From Dugong dugon (Eukaryota > Chordata > Mammalia > Sirenia > Dugongidae), in NCBI GenBank assembly GCA_030035585.1, contig JASCZL010000018.1, positions 310,001 to 374,000 of the forward strand: 64,000 nt of DNA, written 5' to 3'. Of the stretch, positions 57,701 through 64,000 are shown piece after piece; the first letter of the stretch is position 1; each line of letters begins with the position of its first letter. The notes beneath the pieces are model-generated. The model had not been told where the DNA came from. It made no database searches and saw only the letters and a program-made list of their open reading frames with translations. Both the position numbers and the translations under genes were made by a program.

Positions 57701-60700
57701 CTTCTAGTCAGCTGGCCAGGCAGCTGTTTTCCAAATTTCTTGGCGTAGGCAAGTGAACGCTTCCAGCTCTGTATCCATTTGCTGGAACATCTCAGTTGGT
57801 ATTTTGTCAATTCCTGGAGCCTTGTTTTTCTCCAGTGCCTTCAGTGCACCTTGGACTTCTTCCCTCAGTACCATCAGTTCCTGATCATATGCTGCCTCCT
57901 GAAATGGTTGAATGTCAACCAATTCTTTTTGGTACAGTGCCTGTCTTAGTCATCTAGTGCTGCTATAACAGAAATACCGCAAGTGGATGGCTTTAACAAA
58001 GAGAAATTTATTTTCTCACAGTCTAGGAGGCTAGAAGTCCAAAGTCAGGGTGTCAGCTCCAGGGGAAGGCTTTCTCAATCTGTCAGCTCTGGAGGAAGGT
58101 CCTTCTCATTAATCTTCCCCTGGACTAGGAGCTTCTTTGTGCAGGAACCCCAGGTCCAAAGGATGCACTCTGCTCCCAGTGCTGCTTTCTTGGTGGTATG
58201 AGGTCCCCCTGTCTCTCTTCTCTCTTCTCTCTTTTATATCTCAGAAGAGATTGACTCAAGACACAATCCAGTCTTGTAGATTGAGTCCTGCCTCATGAAC
58301 ATGGCTTCTGCCTATTCTACCTCATTAATGTCATAGGGAGTAGGATTTACAACACATAGGAAAATCACATCAGATACCAAAATGGTGGTCAATCACACAA
58401 TACTAGGAATCATGGCCTAGCCAAATTGATACACATGTTTTGGGGGCACACGGTCAATTCATGAGAGTGACTCTGTCTATTCTTTCCATCTTCTTTTGAT
58501 GCTTCCTACGTCATTCAATATTTTGCCCGCAGAATCCTTCAATATGGTAACTCGAGGTTTGAATTTTTTCTTCAGTTCTTTCAGCTTGAGAAATGCCAAG
58601 AGTGTTCTTCCCTTTTGGTTTTCTAACTCCAGGTCTTTGCACATGTCATCATAATACTTCACTCTGTCTTCTCGAGCTGCGCTTTGAAATCTTCTGTTCA
58701 GCTCTTTTATTTCATCATTTCTTCCTTTGGCTTTAGCTACTCGACGTTCAACAGCAAGTTTCAGAGTCTCTTCTGACATCCATTTTGGTCTTTCTTTCCT
58801 GTCTTTTTAAGGATCTCTTTCTTCATGTATGATGTCCTTGATGTCATCCCATAACTCGTTTAGTTTTGGTCATTAGTGTTCAGTGCATCAAATATGCTCT
58901 TGAGGTGGTCTCCAAATTCAGGTGGGATGTACTCAAGATGGTATCTTGGCTCACATGGACTTGTTTTAATTTTCTTCATCTTCAGCTTGTACTTACATAT
59001 GAGCAAATTGATGGTCTATTCCAAGTTGACCCCTGGCCTTGTTCTGACGGATGATACTGAGCTTTTCCATCGTCTCTTTCCACAGATGTAGCTGATTTGA
59101 TTCTTATGTTTTCCATCCGGTAAGGTCCAAGCATACAGTCACCATTTATGTTACTGAAAAAAGGTATTTGCAACGAATAAGTTGTTGGTCTTGCAAAATT
59201 CTATCATGTGATCTCTGGCATCATTTCTATCACCAAGGCCATGTTTTCCTACAACTGATCCTTTTTCTTTGTTTCCAACTTTCACATTCCAATCACCAAT
59301 AATTATCAATACATCTTCACTGCATGTTTGATCAATTTCAGACTGCAGAGATTGGTAAAAATCTTCAATTTCTTCATCTTTGGCCTTTGTGGTTGGTGGT
59401 TAAATTTGAACCATAGTCGTATTAACTGGTCTTCCTTGTAGGCGTGTGGATACTGTCCTGTCACTGACAGTGCTGTACTTCAGGAGAGATCTTGAAATGT
59501 TCTTTTTGACAGTGAAGGCAACTCTATTCCTCTTCAACTTGTCATTCCAGTATAGTAGACCATACGATTGTCTGATTCAAAATGACCAATATTAGTTCAT
59601 TCCAGCTTGCTGATGCCTAGGATACTGATCTTTGTGTTCCATTTCATTTTTGAGGGCTTCCAATTTTCCTAGATTCATACCTCATACATTCCATGTTCTG
59701 ATTATTAATGAATGTTCCACGTTCCGAGTATTAATTGATGTATTAATGTCTGAAAGTGTTAGGCAACTTGGAAATTCATACTCCCAGTTCTCATAAAGTT
59801 CCCAGGCGTTATTTTGTTTACCAGAAAGGCATCCTATGACGTGTGCTGTTTAAACATGCTTTTTAATTTAAATTTCAAGACCTGTTTCTAAATTGTTTTT
59901 TCAAAGTCTTCGTTTCTTAGTCCTGCTATAACAGAAATACCACTAGTGGGTCACTTTAAGAAACAGAAATCTATTTTTTCACAGTCTAGGAGGCTAGAAG
60001 TCTGTATTCAGGGCGCCAGCTTGAGGGGAAGCCTTCCTCTCTCCGTCGGCTCTGGAGGAAGGTCCTTGTTCCTTGGCTCCTGGGCCATCTTCATGTGCTG
60101 TGGCATCTATCTTCCCCCATCTCTGCTTGCTTCTCTGTCCTAATTCGCTCTTTCTATACCTCAGAGATGACTGGCTGAACTACGCTGATAGGGTCTCATT
60201 ACCATAACAAAGAAAACCTATTCCCGAACGGGATTATAACCACAAGTATAGCCATTAGGATTTACAACAGATTTTGGGGACGCAACTCAATCCATAACAC
60301 AAAAGGAAAAGAGGAACATCTCTGCCAGCATCTCAGAACGTCACATCTTTATGCTCCAGTCAATCTTCTTAATCTTTGTCTAAGTGACCGGTGTAAGACC
60401 ATGACCCAACGTTTAATTGGGGTTCCTTTATCACTGAGGGGGGCGGGCCAGCCTTCTTCTCACCCCATTATTCACCCCTCTTGCCCGTGTTTCAAATCGT
60501 GGAGTGAATCTCTCACTGAGAGACCTGTAAGCTTCTTTTACGTATTACCATTCACTCTTTGTCACAGATGTCACAAAGCGGTTTTTCAGCTTTTGCGCTG
60601 TAAGTGGTGAGGCCCACTTATCGTTTGGCGTCAAAAAAGTTTACATCAATAAATCTAAAAGTGTTTTCCCTTAGATTTCTGATTTGCTTCATATTTGGAA

Positions 60701-63700
60701 AGCCCCCCTCTACCCCAGGATTTAGACCTACCGTCTCTCACGGCATTTCTTTGGAAATGTAAACTATTGCAACTCCTTACCTCATGCTGGAGCTGGGCAG
60801 GGGTCCAGGGTCATTTTAGGGTCCAGATGATTGCAATTATTCCCTTGCCCTCGGCAGGGTGATGTTTCTGGTTTTGGGGGTGGGGCTCACTCACTCACTG
60901 ATTCACTCATTCAATAATTCATTCACTCATTCACTCATTCATTCTCACTCACTCACTGATTCATCCACTCATTCACTCCCTCCCTCCCTCCCTGTGCAGG
61001 GACCCTTACTCTGGGTTAGTCACGATGTTGCCCCATATGCTTTCGCATCCAGGAAGGCAAGTCTTTTGTCTGCATTCAGCTTTTTTTTTCCTGTCTGTTT
61101 TAATAATTTATTTTCTTTTGCCCTCATTGTTGAACGTGTACCATTTCAGCCATTCCTCCATGTACAGTTCAGTGACGTTGATTACATTCTCCGAGTTGTG
61201 GGACCATTCTCACTACGGTTGCCTGTTCTCGGGGCTTCCCAGGCGCCTCTCTCTTCTTTCCTCCAGAGTCATTCAAAAGAATCAGCTTAGGCTGGGAGCT
61301 GGGGTGACTTAGGGAGCAGCAGGAGCAGCTGCTGGAGGGCCTGGGGCAGCCAGGCACGGCCCCCAGAGCAGCCCTGGTCCCCTCTAGAGCTGAGACCTGG
61401 CTGCTGGGCTTCTGGGGCCCCACTACCACCTGTCTCTGGTCCTAGGGCCACTAGGCACTGCCTCTGCTTCTCTGTCCCCCACAGACCATGCCAGCAGGGT
61501 AGGCCTGGGTAAGCCCCCAAGTGACCACCCGCCCTGGGAAGACGAGTTGGTCAGCAAGATCCAGGCCATGCCTGTAGCTGAGAGGAGCCTGCTGCTGGAG
61601 ACCATGTACCTCTCCCTCCAGAAGGACGGCATGGTAGGATGGGGGTTCCCAGCCTGGGCCGGCTCTCTGTGGGCCTGCCACACTGCCCTCCACCTGCCTT
61701 CCTGAGGACCTGCTGTCCTCTCTGCTGTCCCCAGCCCCTCAGTGTACAGTGCGGCCCCTGTGGCCCTGAACCCCACAGCCCCTGAACCCCCAGCTCTGCA
61801 CGTCCTTGGCTCCTGGCAGGGCCTCTGTCCCTGAGAGCCACACTCTGCTGCAGCTGGGATCAGACATCGTGGACACCTACATCCAGGAGCTCCTGACCTC
61901 CATGGACCCGGACCTCAGGTGGCCACTGAGGAAGGTCAGTGCCTGGCGGGGCTGTCCAAGAGTCCTCCACCATGGTGGCCTGGCTCCGAATCCCCAGCAG
62001 GGGTGACCAAAGGCAGAGCACTTCACCTCCCAGGTTCCCCCCACCCCCTGTGACAGCCGTGACCCAGAGCCCATGTACATGGAAAGCACTGGAAGGGCAA
62101 GAGGGTTCTCCTCAGCCCCGCTCTGCTTCCACTTTGGCTGCTGGACAACACGCAGGCCTATGAGCTGGGAGACATGGCCTTGGTGGTTCCAGTTCCTGTG
62201 CTCCATCATCCAACGCATACTCACGGAGCCGGCCACGGCCTGTCCCGGGCCCTGGGGACGCCCCTGTGAGCCACCCTAGTAAGGGGACACAGACAGTACA
62301 AGGCAGACAGTCCAAGTGCACAGGTGGCCCCCAACGGGCAAGGTCCCTTCCCAGGGGACTGCTTCTCAGGTGAAGTCTGAGCACTGCCCTGCGGGCCAAG
62401 ATGCCAGCCAGAGTCCACACTCCCTCGAAGCCCCGGGACCAGCTGGGACAGCAGTGGTGCTGGGATGGGCCTAGAGTCCCACAGGGCCCCACCTGCCCCT
62501 TCTCAGCCTCACTTCCTGGGAGGGGGGGCTGTGGTGGGCCCCAGTTTATCAACTCAGAGAGGAGGGCATTCACCCAGTGCTCTTGTGGGGCAGAACCTGG
62601 GGAGGGGCCAGTGGGTAGCTGGGGCGGGGCTTCTTCGGCCCTCAGGCCCCCTTGAAGCTGACCTGACCACAGCTCCTCCCTCTCTACCACCAGAACTTCT
62701 TCTGCCTCTACGGGCTGATCCTGAGAGAGTCCCCCGGGGAGATGCTCAGGAAGCACCTGCTTGGCCTCCTGGAGCTGTCCCACCAGGGCGCTGTGCAGCG
62801 GGAGGTGGGTGTGCGGCCCGCCTGTCCCCACTGCCCTGTTCCCTTGAGGCATCAGTGACCCTGGGGCATTGGTTCAGTTAGTGGGGGCCCTGTCTGCACA
62901 GCAGTGACCACAGAGGCCTATGAGGCCTGGCCTGGAGCTGTACACTCAGATGCACACCGTGGCCTGCCCTTCAGGGCGGGGGCCTTCCGGGTGGGGCCTT
63001 CTGGGGCCGGGGCCTTCTGGGAAGAGGGCGCTTGGGAAGGAAGGGCGGCGGGGGCGGGAGGGGGCACAGGAGAGAGCAGTCTGAGCCTCACCAGGCCCTC
63101 CCCGACAGGGCATTGCGCTGGCCGTGGGCATAGCATCCACCTCTCATCTGGAGGAGGTGTGGGCCATGCTGGAGCAGCTGGGCCAGACGAGGTTTCAGAG
63201 GTCCAGCTCCATAACCCCAGACAGCCAGGCAGAGGCCGGCGCCACAGCAACTGCGTGCTCGGTGAAGAAAGGGCACCCCACCTGGGGTGGGAGGGGCCAC
63301 CTGTCAAATGGGAATGTCTCCCTCCCCACTCCCGAGGGGCTGTCACGCCAGATGAGGAGGCGGTGGGGGTCCTCCTGTGGGGTCTAAGAGCCGCGGTCAG
63401 GGCTGAGGATCGGGGATGAGGGTGTTCTGGGCCTCAGTATCCCCACCTGTGCCCCTGACCCTGGAGGTGTTGGCCGCAGGGAGCCTCCCCAGTAGAGTGG
63501 CCGAGGCAGAGATCCTCAGAAGGAGGCCCCTCCGGGAAGTACAGACAGGGCTCTGGGGTGGAGAGCTAGATCGGAGGGGCAGAGAGTGAGGAGGGCTCCC
63601 TGGAGGACAGCCCGCGGGAGGACCGAGGGCTCTGAGCAGTCAGATGCTCCATTTTCAGGGGGCAGGAGGACACGTGGGGTCCTCTGGGTGGCTGGCAGAG

Positions 63701-63899
63701 GAGGGCAGACTGCCTCGAGGTCTCACCCTCCCCCTGCACCACCCCGCAGCAGCTGGACCCCAACCTGCACTGGAAGTGGGTCATCAGCACCACCCTGCTC
63801 TGCTACGGGCAGATGGCCGTGCAGGCCAAGGAGCAGCTGCTGCCATGGGTGGACAACATTGCCTCTCGTCTGGTCTACTACTTCTCCTACGGCAGCTGC
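54706..63899 (+). CDS. MROH4: MROH family gene (Maestro HEAT-like repeat), probably MROH4, partial
   Basis: Exons at 55058-55193, 61485-61633, 61854-61934, 62694-62804, 63109-63228 and 63750-63899 join in one open frame of about 249 residues, possibly preceded by the short exon at 54677-54732. The gene continues past the right edge. Strongest family evidence is in the last exons: NFFCLYGLILRESPGEMLRK, GIALAVGIASTSHLEEVWA and LHWKWVISTTLLCYGQMAV, matching the conserved HEAT-like block of MROH5 and MROH1 as I recall them (WKWASSTILL.YGQ and LPWVDNI). MROH proteins are alpha-solenoids, mostly of unknown function; several are expressed in testis. The MROH4 symbol rests on position beside ARC, recalled from mouse, where Mroh4 lies between Adgrb1 and Arc. 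MROH5, also on 8q24.3 in human, is the main alternative. The 6.3-kb first main intron holds a broken RTE. Confidence 0.75.
54709..55013 (+). repeat. Minisatellite made of a repeated splice-donor sequence
   Basis: About eight units. The first four are 36 bases (GTGTGTGGGGCCCCTGGTAA then GGACGGGGTGACTGTG) and later ones vary from about 34 to 44. Nearly every unit carries CTGGTAAG, a strong 5' splice site; the fourth has GATAAG instead. In the MROH frame each unit has a TGA a few codons after the donor. Confidence 0.92.
55058..55193 (+). CDS. MROH4: MROH gene exon (N-terminal acidic region)
   Basis: Acceptor CTGCCCCAG|GAC and donor GATCG|GTGAGA. It encodes DLAFSHTAPCVVAAPPDSFQ, then LLRWRVSSLSP and an acidic tail (SEEDQELEEQDLEI). 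It leaves one base over, which exactly fits the next exon. No HEAT-like similarity, so assignment rests on frame and splice phase. Confidence 0.65.
55400..56490. other. Intronic sequence, nothing clear
   Basis: Unique GC-rich intron DNA. A GAATGAATGA simple repeat lies at about 56028-56076. No exon recognised. Confidence 0.45.
56497..56757 (-). repeat. AfroSINE, long subtype, interrupted by an RTE tail
   Basis: Tail side at 56497-56582 (CCATTGCCGTCGAGTCCTTT) and head side at 56651-56757 (TGACCTTTCAGTTAGCAGCC). Between them at about 56583-56650 is a plus-strand RTE 3' end (GTTGTACGTAGGGTCGCTAT). The two SINE halves join in consensus order. Confidence 0.82.
56763..59720 (-). mobile_element. 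RTE/BovB-type LINE in MROH intron, broken by an LTR
   Basis: Minus strand, right to left: endonuclease-like region (about 59700-59200, badly decayed); linker at 58779-58477 (KGRTLLAFLKLKELKKKFKP, GSIKRRWKE); LTR at 57942-58466; RT fingers at 57922-57628 (NKAPGIDKIPTEMFQQMD); palm with YADD at 57139-57150 followed by TTLRAESEENLKHLLMKIKD; and the region up to 56763. The 3' tail is missing. Many stops and frame changes are present. Confidence 0.9.
57942..58466 (-). mobile_element. Solo LTR, ERVL/MaLR-like, in the intronic RTE; fossil
   Basis: Starts TGTCTTAGTCATCTAGTGCT and ends CAATTCATGAGA. The flanks GTGCC (57937-57941) and GTGAC (58467-58471) form a 5-bp target duplication with one mismatch. 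The RTE reading resumes on the far side. Confidence 0.88.
59911..60300 (-). mobile_element. Solo LTR, ERVL/MaLR-like, shortened; fossil
   Basis: TTAGTCCTGCTATAACAGAA at the left and CAACTCAATCCATAACA at the right identify the same family as the LTR at 57942, but the copy is shorter and its ends are less clear. Confidence 0.8.
60300..61480. other. Intronic sequence with TTCA simple repeat
   Basis: A (TCAC)n/(ATTC)n tract lies at about 60885-60990. A segment at about 61120-61220 (GTACAGTTCAGTGACGTTGA) looks like an old LINE piece. No exon seen before 61485. Confidence 0.5.
61485..61633 (+). CDS. MROH4: MROH gene exon
   Basis: Acceptor TCCCCCACAG and donor GGCATG|GTAGGA. With the base carried from the previous exon it encodes 50 residues, including PPWEDELVSKIQAMPVAERS and LLLETMYLSLQKDGM, an amphipathic helical pair typical of alpha-solenoid repeats. 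Ends in phase 0. Confidence 0.82.
61854..61934 (+). CDS. MROH4: MROH gene exon
   Basis: Acceptor CTGCTGCAG and donor AGGAAG|GTCAGT. It encodes 27 residues, LGSDIVDTYIQELLTSMDPD then LRWPLRK. Phase 0 at both ends. Confidence 0.82.
62694..62804 (+). CDS. MROH4: MROH gene exon (YGLIL block)
   Basis: Acceptor CTACCACCAG and donor CGGGAG|GTGGGT. It encodes 37 residues: NFFCLYGLILRESPGEMLRK then HLLGLLELSHQGAVQRE. It corresponds to the block that reads YYGLIL...LLETSHQ in MROH5 as I recall it. Confidence 0.9.
63109..63228 (+). CDS. MROH4: MROH gene exon, donor uncertain
   Basis: Acceptor CCCCGACAG. It encodes GIALAVGIASTSHLEEVWAM then LEQLGQTRFQRSSSITPDSQ. Comparison with relatives suggests the exon ends at 63228, but the intron would then start with GC (CAG|GCAGAG). 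A GT donor (CTCG|GTGAAG) at 63261/63262 is also in phase and would add 11 residues. Confidence 0.85.
63750..63899 (+). CDS. MROH4: MROH gene exon (WKW...YGQ block)
   Basis: Acceptor CACCCCGCAG (a second AG three bases on would drop one Gln) and donor AGCTGC|GTAAGC. It encodes 50 residues with LHWKWVISTTLLCYGQMAVQ and LLPWVDNIASRLVYYFSYGS, the most conserved MROH signature in the window. Confidence 0.93.
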
Positions 63900-63919
63900 G
63901 TAAGCTGCCTGCCGATCAC

Positions 63920-64000
63920 TGCACAGGGGTGTGTGCGTGGGTGTTTGTGCGCGTTGGGGGTCGTGATGTGTGCGGTGTGTGCGCAAGCGTGTGTGTGTGA
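63920..64000 (+). repeat. GTGTGTGC-rich simple repeat at window edge
   Basis: Intronic TG-rich tract following the last visible MROH exon; it runs off the window. Confidence 0.7.

Noticed and set aside
1-64000. CRISPR arrays, operons or other prokaryotic systems
   Set aside because: Intron-bearing genes, SINEs, LINEs and LTRs show this is mammalian DNA. The regular repeats are minisatellites without unique spacers or cas-like genes.

Overview
The window is nuclear DNA from a placental mammal and almost certainly from an afrotherian (elephant, hyrax or sea-cow lineage, elephant most likely). Two repeat families point there: tRNA-derived AfroSINEs, and many copies of an RTE/BovB-type LINE whose 3' tail resembles the AfroSINE tail. 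The organism is inferred from these families from memory; no search was run.

The central gene is ARC (+ strand), with a complete 396-codon reading frame at 20228-21418 inside a CpG island. The TATA-like box, 5' UTR, long 3' UTR with two introns and poly(A) signal can all be placed. About 9.5 kb upstream (10480-10530) lies a cluster of CRE-like, CArG and ETS sites that matches the layout of the ARC synaptic activity-responsive element (SARE). A second CArG/ETS pair lies about 1.1 kb upstream. Together they suggest the immediate-early control system of ARC.

Downstream on the same strand, from about 54.7 kb to the window end, are exons of a Maestro HEAT-like repeat (MROH) gene. Six exons join in one frame into about 249 residues and the gene runs off the right edge. 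Position next to ARC suggests MROH4, a pseudogene in human by my recollection, but here the visible exons are open.

Layout: 1-10.4 kb is GC-rich intergenic DNA with MIR, AfroSINE and LTR fragments, minisatellites and a short inverted duplication. 10.4-20 kb is the ARC upstream region. 20-23.5 kb is ARC. 23.5-26 kb is intergenic. 26.2-35.5 kb is an AT-richer block of nested RTE LINEs, solo LTRs and a long TA microsatellite. 35.5-54 kb is intergenic, with an L1 3' end, minisatellites and a diffuse degenerate tandem array at about 49.6-52.6 kb. 54.7-64 kb is the MROH gene, whose large intron holds another broken RTE with an LTR inside it.

I saw no CRISPR array, operon or prokaryotic gene. Most long open frames in the GC-rich parts are chance frames.
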